From assembly GCA_024274785.1 (NCBI GenBank), contig JAJSAM010000047.1, positions 1-64,000 of the forward strand: 64,000 nt of DNA, read 5' to 3'. Within the stretch, counting starts at the first letter, position 1, and the number at the start of each line of letters is the position of its first letter. Of this stretch, positions 19,840 to 28,475 are shown piece by piece. Under the pieces are notes generated by a model. The model saw only the letters and a list, made by a program, of their open reading frames with translations, ran no database searches and was not told where the DNA came from. A program made the translations under genes and the position numbers. Origin of the DNA: Planctomycetota bacterium. Its GTDB lineage: Bacteria; Planctomycetota; JAJSAM01.

Positions 19840-22800
19840 TCAGCGGGCGCGCAGGCCGTTTCCGTTGGTGCTCGGCCGCGCGGTGCTCGAGAACGTGACG
19901 GCGCCCTTCCCGACGAGCCCCTCCACCGCCTCCACAAAGCGGGGCGTGGCCATGACCGAGATGGTGGCCGGGAGCTTGAACAGCGTCCGTACGGTGGGGA
20001 GCGGGCGCAGCTCGAAGTAGACCGGACAGATCCCCCGGTGGTTCTCCAGCAACTCCTTCAGAGCGACGAGCATCGCCTGGCCCGTCTGGTCCGAGATGCG
20101 GATGGTGACGCAGCCGGCCAGTTCCTGGAAGGCGCGTTCGATCGGGATCACCCGGTCGATCCTGACCGACGGGTCCTCGCGGGTCTGGTCGAGCGTGCCC
20201 TCGACGAAGACGATCCTGTCTTCGCCGACATGCTCCTGGCACTTGGCGTAATGCTCCGCGAAGATCACGCCGTTGACGCTGCCCTCGAAGTCCTCGATGC
20301 GGACCAGGGCCATCTTCTTGTCCTTGTTCCGGCCGGACCGGGGGAAGGTCTCGCGGAGTTCGGTGAACATGCCGCCGAAGATGACCTTTCTGCCGTCGTC
20401 CATTTCCGCGAGGGCGCCGATGCCGGTGGTGGAAAAAGCCCGGATGACTTCCTCGTGAGCGGCCAGCGGGTGGCTCGTGACGTAGAAGCCGAGGACCTCC
20501 TTCTCGAAGGCGAGAATCTGGGTTTCCGGCCACTCGGGCAGGTCCGGCAGCCCTTCGGCGGCGGTGGCATCCTCCTTTGGTGCGCCGCCGAACAATCCGA
20601 GCTGCCCCGCGTCGCGGTCCTTCTGGGCCCGGCTTCCCGCCTGCAGTGCGGGACCGATGCCCTCGATGAGCTGGCTGCGCCGGGCGTTCAGGGAATCGAG
20701 CGCGCCGGCTTTCAGGAGCGCCTCGAGTCCGGCCCGGTTCATCAGGGAGAGGTCCACGGCTTCGCAGAGGTCGTAGAGGTTCGCGAATGGCGCTCCGCGC
20801 TCCTCGCGGGCATCCACCAGCGATTGGATCGCGGCCATCCCAACGCCCTTCACGGCCCCGAGGCCGAAGAGGATCTCGCCGTCCTCGACCGTGAATTCGG
20901 CCATGCAGGTGTTTACGTCCGGACGCCGGACCTGCATGTCCATCTTGCGGCACTCGCCCATGTAGCGGACGATCTTCTCGGTCACTCCCATGTCGCAGGT
21001 CATCAGCGCGGCCATGAACTCCCGCGGATAGGTCGACTTGAGCCAGGCCGTCTCGTAGGTGACCATCGCGTAGGCCGTGGTGTGCGACTTGTTGAAGCAG
21101 TACTTGGCGAAGTGGATCATGTCCTTCCAGATCTTCTCGTACACGCTCGCCGGAACCCCGTTCTCCTCCGACCCGGTCACGAACTGTTCCCGGAACTGCT
21201 CCATCAGCTCCGCCCGCTTCTTCCCCATGGCCTTCCGCAGGTTGTCGGCGGTGTTCATCGAGAAACCGGCCATCCGGTTCGCGATGAGCATGATCTGCTC
21301 CTGGTAGACCAGGGTGCCGTAGGTGTCCTTCAGAATCGGCTCGACGATCTCGTGGGGATACGTGACCTCCTCCTGGCCGTGCTTTCTCCGGACGAAACTG
21401 TCCACCATGCCGGAGCCGAGCGGCCCCGGGCGGTAGAGCGCGAGGATGGCCACGATGTCCTCGAAACAGTCCGGGCGCATGCGCGAGAGCAGTTCCCGCA
21501 TGCCCTCCGATTCGAGCTGGAAGATTCCGAGGGCGTCGCCGCGAGCCAGCATCTCATAGGTCTTCCGGTCACCCTCCGGGATGTCGGTCCGGGGGTTCAG
21601 CCGGATGCCCCGGGTGCGCTCGATGAGTTTCAGAGCCTTGTCGATGACGGTCAGGGTCTTCAGGCCCAGGAAGTCCATCTTGAGGAGCCCGATCCGCTCC
21701 AGGTCCTCCATGGTGTACTGGGTCGTGACGTCGTCGCGCTGCTTGTGGAGGGGAACGTAGTTCGTGAGGGGCTTGTCGCCGATGACGACGCCGGCGGCGT
21801 GCGTGGAAGCGTGGCGTTTCAGGCCTTCGAGCTTCAAGGCGATTTCGAAGAGCCTCTTGATTTCCGGGTCCTTGTCGCGGAGTTCCTTCAGGTCCGGATC
21901 GCCGTCGATGGCCTCGCCGAGTCTGGTCCCCGGCACCCCGGGGATCTTCTTCGCGATCATGTCCACCTGCGGCAGCGGGATGTCGAGCACGCGCCCCACG
22001 TCCCGGAGGACCGCCCGCGCGGCCATCGTTCCGAACGTGATGATCTGGCTGACGTTCTCCTTGCCGCCGTACTTGTCGTGGACGTACCGGATCACCTCTT
22101 CCCGGCCGTCCCGGCAGAAGTCGATGTCGATGTCCGGCATCGAGACCCGCTCCGAGTTCAGGAAACGCTCGAAGAGAAGGTCGTTGCCGAGCGGGTCCAC
22201 GTCGGTGATCGCGAGGGCATAGGCGATGATCGAGCCGGCCGCGGATCCCCGACCCGGGCCCACCGGGATGTGGCGCTCCCGCGCGAACCGGATGAAGTCC
22301 CAGACGATGAGGAAATAGGAGACGAATCCCATCCCCACGATGACTTCCATCTCCTTCTCGAGCCGGTCCGTGACCTCCTTCGTTGCCTCTCCGTAGCGCT
22401 CCCGGATGCCCTCATCGCAGAGCCGCCGGAAGTACTCCTCCTCGGTGCTGCCGTCGGGTGGGGGAAAGTGGGGGAGGTGGTACACGCCGAATTCGATCTC
22501 CACGTTGCAACGGGAGGCGACGAGGAGCGTGTTCTCCACCGCTTCCGGGACGTCCTTGAAGAGCTCCCACATCTCGTCGCCGGACCGGAGGAAGAAGTCC
22601 GAACTCGACATCTTCATGCGGTCGGTGTCCTTCAGCGTCTTTCCGGTGTGAAGGCAGAGCAGGACCTCCTGGGCCAGGGCGTCGTCCCGGTTGATGTAGT
22701 GGACGTCGTTCGTGGCGACGAGGGGGATGCGGAGTTCGGTGGCGATCTGCCGGAGGGTCTGGTTCGCCTCTTCCTGGCCGTCCACCCCGTTGCGCATGAT

Positions 22801-23319
22801 CTCGAGGAAGTAGTCCTCTCCGAAAACGGACTTGTACCAGTCCGCGGTTTCCACCGCCTTCCGGCGGTTTCCGGTCCGGATGCTGTAGTTGGGTTCGCCC
22901 TTCAAACAGCCCGAGAGCGCGATCAGCCCCCCGTGGTGTTGTTCGAGGAGCGTCCGGTCGATGCGGGGGTGGTAGTAGAAGCCGTCCATGTAGGCCCGGG
23001 TCATCAGGGTGAGCAGGTTCTTGTAGCCCTGGTCGTTTTTGGCCAGCAGGGTGACGTGGTATGCGGAGACCGGGTCGCGCACCCGCTCCTGCCGGTTCCC
23101 GGGGGCGATATACGCCTCGACCCCGATGACCGGCCTGATCCCATTGCTCTTCGCCGTGCGGTAGAAGTCCACCGCTCCGAACATGTTGCCGTGATCGGTC
23201 AGAGCGAGGGAGGACATGCCGAACTCGACCGCCCGGGAGACCAGGCGGTCCACCGGGGCGGCGCCGTCGAGCAGGCTGTAGTCCGAGTGGACGTGAAGGT
23301 GACAAAAGTCCTTACCCAT
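19840..23319 (-). CDS. dnaE: DNA polymerase III alpha subunit (DnaE1 type)
   Basis: Catalytic subunit of the replicative polymerase. The N-terminal PHP domain keeps its metal-binding residues (FCHLHVHSDYSLLDG, LTDHGNMFG). The C-family polymerase core shows GRGSAAGS and the catalytic PDIDIDF, then GIFQLES, the tandem helix-hairpin-helix region, and a C-terminal OB fold. At 1159 residues it matches DnaE1 rather than the shorter error-prone DnaE2 or the PolC form. The ATG at 23319 has GGGAG 5 nt upstream; the track's start nine codons earlier is less likely. The large plus-strand ORF over the same region (20038..23385) is an antisense shadow. It is divergent from the HEAT lipoprotein gene. Confidence 0.97.
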   Translation of the reverse strand: MGKDFCHLHVHSDYSLLDGAAPVDRLVSRAVEFGMSSLALTDHGNMFGAVDFYRTAKSNGIRPVIGVEAYIAPGNRQERVRDPVSAYHVTLLAKNDQGYKNLLTLMTRAYMDGFYYHPRIDRTLLEQHHGGLIALSGCLKGEPNYSIRTGNRRKAVETADWYKSVFGEDYFLEIMRNGVDGQEEANQTLRQIATELRIPLVATNDVHYINRDDALAQEVLLCLHTGKTLKDTDRMKMSSSDFFLRSGDEMWELFKDVPEAVENTLLVASRCNVEIEFGVYHLPHFPPPDGSTEEEYFRRLCDEGIRERYGEATKEVTDRLEKEMEVIVGMGFVSYFLIVWDFIRFARERHIPVGPGRGSAAGSIIAYALAITDVDPLGNDLLFERFLNSERVSMPDIDIDFCRDGREEVIRYVHDKYGGKENVSQIITFGTMAARAVLRDVGRVLDIPLPQVDMIAKKIPGVPGTRLGEAIDGDPDLKELRDKDPEIKRLFEIALKLEGLKRHASTHAAGVVIGDKPLTNYVPLHKQRDDVTTQYTMEDLERIGLLKMDFLGLKTLTVIDKALKLIERTRGIRLNPRTDIPEGDRKTYEMLARGDALGIFQLESEGMRELLSRMRPDCFEDIVAILALYRPGPLGSGMVDSFVRRKHGQEEVTYPHEIVEPILKDTYGTLVYQEQIMLIANRMAGFSMNTADNLRKAMGKKRAELMEQFREQFVTGSEENGVPASVYEKIWKDMIHFAKYCFNKSHTTAYAMVTYETAWLKSTYPREFMAALMTCDMGVTEKIVRYMGECRKMDMQVRRPDVNTCMAEFTVEDGEILFGLGAVKGVGMAAIQSLVDAREERGAPFANLYDLCEAVDLSLMNRAGLEALLKAGALDSLNARRSQLIEGIGPALQAGSRAQKDRDAGQLGLFGGAPKEDATAAEGLPDLPEWPETQILAFEKEVLGFYVTSHPLAAHEEVIRAFSTTGIGALAEMDDGRKVIFGGMFTELRETFPRSGRNKDKKMALVRIEDFEGSVNGVIFAEHYAKCQEHVGEDRIVFVEGTLDQTREDPSVRIDRVIPIERAFQELAGCVTIRISDQTGQAMLVALKELLENHRGICPVYFELRPLPTVRTLFKLPATISVMATPRFVEAVEGLVGKGAVTFSSTARPSTNGNGLRAR

Positions 23320-23453
23320 ACCGTCTCCCATTGTGGCCGGGCTCACGGGGAAAGTGCCTGCCGGCCGAGGATGTGGCTATATTAGCGGATGCCGCCAGGG
23401 CCTCGTGCGGAGATCCTACCCGGGCCCGGTGACACCTCCTGAAGGAGCATGCG

Positions 23454-24353
23454 ATGAAGGGCATCTTCGTAGTCGCCTCACTGACCGCAATCCTTTTGCT
23501 TGCCGGTGGTTGTGAAGGAACGGCGGGTTCGGGTTCGACGGGTGAATCCACGCCGCCGGCGCCGGCCGCCACCACGAGTACCGGGCTCACCGGGCCGGGG
23601 ATCGCGGATGAGTACGGCCCGGACGCGAAGCGGAAGATGGATGTGGCCTGGCAGGCGTTCAAGGATGACGCCCCCGAGTGGCCGTACCTCCGCCAGGAAT
23701 GGATCAGTATCGGCCGTCGGGCCACCTCCACGCTCGTGGAGAACCTCTATGGAGCCATGCTCATCTCCGCCGCGGGGAATTTCACCGAGGGTTATGACCG
23801 GGCGCGGGGGGAACTCATCCTGCTCGGTGAGCTGGCGGTTCCGACGCTGGCCGCGGTGCTGGAGAAGGGCACCATCTACGACCCGCGGACACGGTCGGAT
23901 CTCCGCATGCCCACCGGGATGGTCAGTGCCACCACCGACATCATCGCCATGAGCCGGGGCTTCGCGGTGCCGTACCTCGCGAAACTCACCCGGAAGGACC
24001 GGCCGACGATCCGCCGCTCCGCGGCCGCGGGACTGGGGCAGACCGGCGCTCGATCCGCCGTGGCGCCCCTCACGAAGGTGCTCGAGGGAGCATCCGAGTG
24101 GTCGGAGCGGATGGTGGCGGCGCGGGCCCTCGGCAACCTCCGGTTCCCCGAGTCGGAAGCGGCGTTGATCCGCGCTCTCGAGGACACGGACGCGGAAGTG
24201 GTGGAGGTGGCGGCCCGCTCCCTCGCCCAACACAAGGCGCACAGTGCCCTTCCCGCCCTCGACAACCGTCGCCAGCGCGCCCAGGCGGCGGGCCGGCACC
24301 AGATCGCCGCGGCGTGCGGAGCGGCGGCGAAGGCAATCCGGGGAAGCCGGTGA
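23454..24353 (+). CDS. HEAT-repeat lipoprotein
   Basis: A 299-residue protein with a lipoprotein signal (ATG, hydrophobic core, LAGGC lipobox at residues 16-20). A Gly/Ser/Pro/Thr linker follows (to about residue 48), then a helical domain. The second half has HEAT/PBS-lyase-like repeats with paired helices: PTIRRSAAAGLGQTGARSAVAPL, MVAARALGNLRFPESEAALIRAL and VVEVAARSLAQHKAHSALPAL. Such repeats are protein-binding scaffolds; no catalytic residues are seen. It is probably anchored in a membrane facing the periplasm. Start 23454 has GAAGGAG upstream (spacer about 6). Its stop overlaps the next start (GTGA), so the two genes are coupled. Confidence 0.8.
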   Translation: MKGIFVVASLTAILLLAGGCEGTAGSGSTGESTPPAPAATTSTGLTGPGIADEYGPDAKRKMDVAWQAFKDDAPEWPYLRQEWISIGRRATSTLVENLYGAMLISAAGNFTEGYDRARGELILLGELAVPTLAAVLEKGTIYDPRTRSDLRMPTGMVSATTDIIAMSRGFAVPYLAKLTRKDRPTIRRSAAAGLGQTGARSAVAPLTKVLEGASEWSERMVAARALGNLRFPESEAALIRALEDTDAEVVEVAARSLAQHKAHSALPALDNRRQRAQAAGRHQIAAACGAAAKAIRGSR

Positions 24354-24880
24354 GCAGGTTCAGAATCGGCCGGAAGGGCGTCGCCTGCGGCGTCTGTGAT
24401 CGGGAGTTCGCCCCGGGGGACGAGTTCGTCTCGGCCATCTTCGAGGTGGATGCCGAGGGCGCCAACCCGGCCGACGAGGACGAGACCCGCACCTTCGAGC
24501 GCCTGGATGCCTGCCCGGGTTGCTTCGAGAAGATCGAGAAACCGGCCTACTCCCACTGGTTGACCAGCCTCCCGGTGGACGAGGCGAAACAGCCGCTTCT
24601 CGATCTCACGATGGCGCGCGACTTCCTGGTTCGCCTCTGTCGGGAGGACAACCCGGAACGCCAGGCCCTGGTCTACATCCTGACCCTCCTCCTGCTCCGC
24701 AAGCGAAGGGTGAAGCTTGTCACGGAGCGGGTGGAGAACGAGGTCACGGTCATGGACTTGACGGTCAAGACCGGCGAGGGTGATGAAATCGAGGAGATCA
24801 CCGTCCCGGTCTGCGAACTCTCGGAAGAGGAGACGACGGAGATCGAATCGGAACTGGGCCGGCTGTTCGGATTGGCGTAG
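24350..24880 (+). CDS. Unknown protein with a probable four-cysteine zinc site
   Basis: A 176-residue protein starting with GTG that overlaps the preceding stop by 4 nt. The N-terminal 60 residues carry two CxxC pairs, C13-x2-C16 (ACGVCDREF) and C55-x2-C58 (DACPGCFE), a likely zinc knuckle. The middle is helical (RDFLVRLCREDN, ALVYILTLLLLRKRR) and the end is acidic. I do not recognise the family. The track start at 24098 is inside the previous gene and should be ignored. Coupling to the HEAT lipoprotein suggests a shared role, but the protein lacks a signal peptide and is probably cytoplasmic. Its TAG stop begins a family 1 repeat. Confidence 0.7.
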   Translation: MSRFRIGRKGVACGVCDREFAPGDEFVSAIFEVDAEGANPADEDETRTFERLDACPGCFEKIEKPAYSHWLTSLPVDEAKQPLLDLTMARDFLVRLCREDNPERQALVYILTLLLLRKRRVKLVTERVENEVTVMDLTVKTGEGDEIEEITVPVCELSEEETTEIESELGRLFGLA

Positions 24881-25240
24881 GCCGCTCCGCGGCCTCGGAG
24901 GGTCGAGCGCCGTCTCGCCCAGTCACCATCGAACTTTTTCCCCGGGAGTTGCGCCTGTGCCGGTGAACCGTTCACCAACTGCAAGACCAGACCGTTCGCC
25001 CCCCCGATGTGGAAAACCGGTGTCCACGTCTCCTGGTGGCTGGCCTGCGTGCGGTTTTCCAGTGCAGGCGGGACCACCGTCGACGATGCTGCGTTGTGAC
25101 TGGTCGAGACGGAGCCCGACCATCCGACGGGGGAATCGCTGCCCGCCTCTTGAAATGTTCGCCCACCGTGGGCGTATTGCCTCTTGATTCGGAGGGGCGG
25201 CGTCCTCGCCGACCACGAACCCTGAAGAGCCGGACCACAC
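24878..25240. repeat. Family 1 composite repeat region
   Basis: Starts with the TAG of the preceding gene: TAGGCCGCTCCGCGGCC, then CTCGGAGGGTCG and a hairpin GGTCGAG-CGCCGT-CTCGCCC, then GGGAGTTGCGCCTGTGCCGGTGAACC. It continues with an inverted piece (GCAGGCGGGACC near 25065), another hairpin relative near 25104, a CGCCCACCGTGGGCGTA block near 25165, and a final hairpin GGGCGGC-GTCCTC-GCCGACC near 25195. The block near 25165 also occurs near 63740. Bases 25241-25308 show only the leader of the next gene. Confidence 0.8.
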
Positions 25241-25308
25241 GGGTCCCCTCGATCCGATCGGGGGAAGAGAGGGACGGGAACACGGCCTCCGGTTAGCGTT
25301 GCACTCCC

Positions 25309-27816
25309 ATGGTCAGGCACCTCATCATCGACATCGGCAGCACGACCACCAAGGCCATCCTCTTCTCGGCGGATGAGCACGGCTGGCGCTTTGTCCGCCG
25401 CGAGGCTCCCACCACCGTCGAGGCCCCGCACACCGACGTCGCGGTGGGGCTTCTCCAGGTCCTTGGGGACCTCGGAGAGGAGGCGGGCGTGGCACTGGTC
25501 AAAGACGGTCGCCCGACGCTCCCGCTGCTTCTCAGTTCGAGCGCCGGCGGCGGCCTGGCCGTGGTCGTGACCGGTCTGGTGAAACGAGTCACCTCCCGCA
25601 GCGCGGAGCGAGCGGCGCTCGGCGCGGGGGCCATGCTCCTCGATACCATCGCCCTCGACGACGGCCGCGCGCCCTACCGCAAGATCGAGATGCTGCGGAC
25701 CCTTCGCCCTGACATGGTCCTCTTTGCCGGCGGGTTCGACGGCGAGGCCCTTTCCGGTCCGGTCTTCCTCGCCGAACTGCTCCGGCAGGCGGACCTCCGT
25801 TCGAAGTTGTCGGATTCGGTGAAGCTCCCGGTGGTTTACGCGGGCAACGCGTTTGCCGCGGAACTCGTCAGAAAAACCCTCTCGGACCGCTATCTCTTTC
25901 ACCCGGTGCCGAACCTGCGTCCCGATGGAGACACCGAGAACCTCCAGCCCGCCCGCGCGGCCATCCACGACCTTTTCATGGACCACGTGATGTCGAACGC
26001 ACCGGGGTACGCCGCCCTCGAGGACTGGGTGGACGCGCCGATCCTCCCGACCCCCTCCGCTGTGGCGAAGATCCTCGAATTGGCCACCACTGACACCGAC
26101 CGGACGATGCTGGTCATTGATATCGGCGGCGCCACGACCGATGTCTTCACCGCCCGGAGCGGGAAGGTATTCCGTACCGTGAGCGCGAACCTCGGCATGT
26201 CCTACAGCGCTCTGAACGTGGCGGTCACCGCGGGAATCGAGCCCATTTGCGAGTTGTTGGGTGGTGAACTGAGCACCCGGGAGGTCTGGAACCGGATCCT
26301 CAACAAGCACATCGACCCCACAGTTCTGCCCACCACCGAGGAGAACGTTCGCCTGGAACGGGCGTTGGCGGCGGTGGCCATCCGCGAAGCCGTCCGGGAG
26401 CACCTCGAGATCCTGAGCGGTGCACCGCTGAGCCTTGGCGAAGACGACCTCTCCCTCAGGACCATCGGACGGCGGTGGAAGGCGAAGATGCGGAAGAAGA
26501 GAAAGAGGAAAGGTCTGGACGTCTCCGGCTACGACCTCATCGTCGGTAGCGGCGGCATCCTCTCCCATTCTCCCCGTGCGGCCACGGCGTGGATGCTGAC
26601 CAGCGCCCTTGCTCCGAAGCGCAAGACGAAACTGGCGGCCGATAGCGCGTTCATGTTTCCCCAACTCGGCGCCCTCTCGGTGGAGGACCCGGCGCTGGCG
26701 GTTGAGCTCTTCCACTCCCTCGGGCTGGTGATGCTCGAGAAGGACGGTGTGGCCTCCGCCGTGCCGCCGCCGGTGCGGAGGTCTCTCTTTGGCGGAGCAA
26801 CGCTCGCGTCGGGGCCTCTCTCGGTCCGTCGCGAACTGGCCGCGGAGGGCGACGTGCTGGTTGGTCCGGGGGAGGCGGTGACTCCCGAGACGATCGTCGG
26901 GCGCTGTACCCGGAAGTTTCTCCGACCCTTCTTCCTGTCAGTGGCGGAGGCGATCGAGACGGAGCCGGAGAGGCTCCATGAGTTCATGGAGAAGGGGGTA
27001 GGCGACGAGATTTCCGCCGGAGAGACCCTGGCCCGGCGGCCGGCCGGTATCTTCCATCTGCTGCAGTACATCTCGCCGGTGGCCGGCACGATCCGGCGGA
27101 TCCTGCCCGACGGGACGCTGGTGGTGCGAGAGCTTGCGGAGCGTACGGAGACCCTCCGCGCGGTGCAGGTGGCGAAGGAACTCGATGTCGATCCGCGGAA
27201 GCTCAAACCCCACATCAAGGTGGCGGTCAACCAGGAGGTGGAGAGGGGGCAGGCGCTGGCCACGAGGTTCACCGGGAAGGGCGTGGTCTCCTGCCCGGCG
27301 CCGTTCCGCGCCCGCGTGGAGCGCATCGACTGCGACTTCGGGATCATCCTGATCGCCCCGATCCATGAGGAGTTGGATGTCAATGCGTGGTGCCCCGGTC
27401 GGATCGAGTCCGTAGACGACCGCAGCGTGACCATCCTGGTCGATGCGACCGTGGTGACCGGCGTCTGGGGCCACGCAGGCGAGGCCGTCGGTGATCTCGC
27501 CATCGACCGTGTTCAGGCCGGCGGGATCTCCGTGTTTCCCCGTGCCTCGGCGGAGGTACTCGAGACCCTCGTCGATGGTGGCGCCGCCGGTCTGGTCACC
27601 GGGAGCCTCGATTTCGCGGACATCATCGAGGAGCCTCCACCGTTCCCGATCGTTCTCACAGAGGGCTTCGGTCGGCGGGAGATGCGTCCCGACCTGGCAG
27701 ACGCTTTCCGCGCCCACGATCGCCGCCTGGCGGTCATGGACGGTACCACCGAATTGCGAGTGGGCGTCCGTCGGCCGCGGGTGGTGCTGCCTTTCAGGAT
27801 TGTGGACGAAGTGTGA
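25309..27816 (+). CDS. GlmL/MutL-like ASKHA ATPase with a long C-terminal extension
   Basis: The first 460 or so residues look like GlmL (MutL), the ASKHA-fold protein found with adenosylcobalamin-dependent glutamate mutase. IIDIGSTTTKAILF opens the protein and MLVIDIGGATTDVFTA gives the second phosphate-binding loop, with VVYAGNAFAAE between. Typical GlmL is shorter. Here a further roughly 370 residues follow, with beta-rich segments (GIFHLLQYISPVAGTIRRI, and near the end VLTEGFGRREM and DGTTELRVGVRRP) that I cannot assign. I recall similarly long homologues in Chloroflexota. No glmS or glmE mutase gene is nearby, so a mutase role is unproven; reactivation or assembly of another cofactor enzyme is possible. 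It stands alone just upstream of the dcw operon. Confidence 0.72.
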   Translation: MVRHLIIDIGSTTTKAILFSADEHGWRFVRREAPTTVEAPHTDVAVGLLQVLGDLGEEAGVALVKDGRPTLPLLLSSSAGGGLAVVVTGLVKRVTSRSAERAALGAGAMLLDTIALDDGRAPYRKIEMLRTLRPDMVLFAGGFDGEALSGPVFLAELLRQADLRSKLSDSVKLPVVYAGNAFAAELVRKTLSDRYLFHPVPNLRPDGDTENLQPARAAIHDLFMDHVMSNAPGYAALEDWVDAPILPTPSAVAKILELATTDTDRTMLVIDIGGATTDVFTARSGKVFRTVSANLGMSYSALNVAVTAGIEPICELLGGELSTREVWNRILNKHIDPTVLPTTEENVRLERALAAVAIREAVREHLEILSGAPLSLGEDDLSLRTIGRRWKAKMRKKRKRKGLDVSGYDLIVGSGGILSHSPRAATAWMLTSALAPKRKTKLAADSAFMFPQLGALSVEDPALAVELFHSLGLVMLEKDGVASAVPPPVRRSLFGGATLASGPLSVRRELAAEGDVLVGPGEAVTPETIVGRCTRKFLRPFFLSVAEAIETEPERLHEFMEKGVGDEISAGETLARRPAGIFHLLQYISPVAGTIRRILPDGTLVVRELAERTETLRAVQVAKELDVDPRKLKPHIKVAVNQEVERGQALATRFTGKGVVSCPAPFRARVERIDCDFGIILIAPIHEELDVNAWCPGRIESVDDRSVTILVDATVVTGVWGHAGEAVGDLAIDRVQAGGISVFPRASAEVLETLVDGGAAGLVTGSLDFADIIEEPPPFPIVLTEGFGRREMRPDLADAFRAHDRRLAVMDGTTELRVGVRRPRVVLPFRIVDEV

Positions 27817-27949
27817 AAACGCAGTGAAGCCGCAGGGCTGGGCACGGGTTCGATGTCATGCTGGCCCTGCTGCTTGCTGCAAGAGAGCCCACGACAGGGG
27901 CAAACATGTCACTAACATACTGCCACCAAAGGATTTACGCCATTACCCC

Positions 27950-27978
27950 TTGCGTCGGCCTTTTTCTTGGGCTAAGCT
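27950..27978 (+). promoter_or_regulatory. Candidate promoter of the dcw cluster
   Basis: TTGCGT (27950-27955), 17 nt, TAAGCT (27973-27978). Each box matches consensus at three positions, so this is weak alone. It gains support because it lies directly before the MraZ boxes; the start of transcription (about 27985) would fall inside them. Confidence 0.4.
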
Positions 27979-27979
27979 G

Positions 27980-28004
27980 TGGGGGAAAGTGGGGCCAAGT
28001 GGGT
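27980..28004 (+). promoter_or_regulatory. MraZ operator: three TGGGN boxes with 5-nt spacers
   Basis: TGGGG-GAAAG-TGGGG-CCAAG-TGGGT, exactly the TGGGN-N5-TGGGN-N5-TGGGN arrangement described for MraZ binding upstream of mraZ in Escherichia coli. It lies 40 nt before the mraZ ATG and overlaps the predicted start of transcription, so MraZ autorepression of the dcw operon is likely. Confidence 0.88.
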
Positions 28005-28043
28005 TACTGAGGCGAATTGGCCCCGGGAGAGGTGGATCAGGGC

Positions 28044-28475
28044 ATGTTCGCCGGAACCTTCACGAGGAAGCTGGATGAGAAGTGGCGTCTGCCGCTGCCA
28101 GCCGACCTCCTGATCGGCGAGGACGACCAGACGATCTTCTACTTCGCCCCCTCCGCGGGCTACCTGATCCTCTTCTCCCCGCAGTACTTCGATCAGCTGT
28201 CCGAGCAGATCCACGCCAAGTCGGTCATGGGGCACCGGAAGCTACGGAAGAAGTTCTTCGGGAACACCTACAAGAAGCCCCGGGACAAAAGCGGCCGGAT
28301 CACGATCCCTGAGTCCCTTCGCGCCCGATGCGGTCTCTCTGCCGGGGCGGAGGTGGTGATGGTGGGGACCGGCCTCTATGCGGAGATCCTGCCCGCGGCC
28401 ATGGCTCCTGAGGAACCCGGACCTGAAGAGATGGAAGACGTTTTCGACGCGCTGGAGGCCTTGGGAGAGGGTTGA
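28044..28475 (+). CDS. mraZ: Transcriptional regulator MraZ
   Basis: AbrB/MraZ-fold DNA-binding protein and first gene of the dcw cluster. It represses its own operon through TGGGN repeats, which are present upstream. The ATG at 28044 gives MFAGTFTRKLDEKWRLPLP, matching where MraZ proteins begin. The second repeat, GRITIPESLRARCGLS, carries the second AbrB-like half, and HRKLRKKFF lies between. The track's start (TTG 28017) would overlap the operator-proximal leader. At 143 residues it is of normal length. The stop overlaps the start of rsmH (TGATG). Confidence 0.95.
   Translation: MFAGTFTRKLDEKWRLPLPADLLIGEDDQTIFYFAPSAGYLILFSPQYFDQLSEQIHAKSVMGHRKLRKKFFGNTYKKPRDKSGRITIPESLRARCGLSAGAEVVMVGTGLYAEILPAAMAPEEPGPEEMEDVFDALEALGEG

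Noticed and set aside
20038-23385. 1115-residue plus-strand ORF
   Set aside because: Antisense shadow of dnaE, caused by high GC and few stops; no domain and no plausible start context.
24673-26715. 680-residue minus-strand ORF
   Set aside because: Antisense to the GlmL-like gene and runs through repeat sequence; not gene-like.
27817-27949. tRNA-like GGTTCGATGTC before the dcw cluster
   Set aside because: No matching T-stem, anticodon arm or acceptor stem; no tRNA or rRNA gene was found anywhere in the window.
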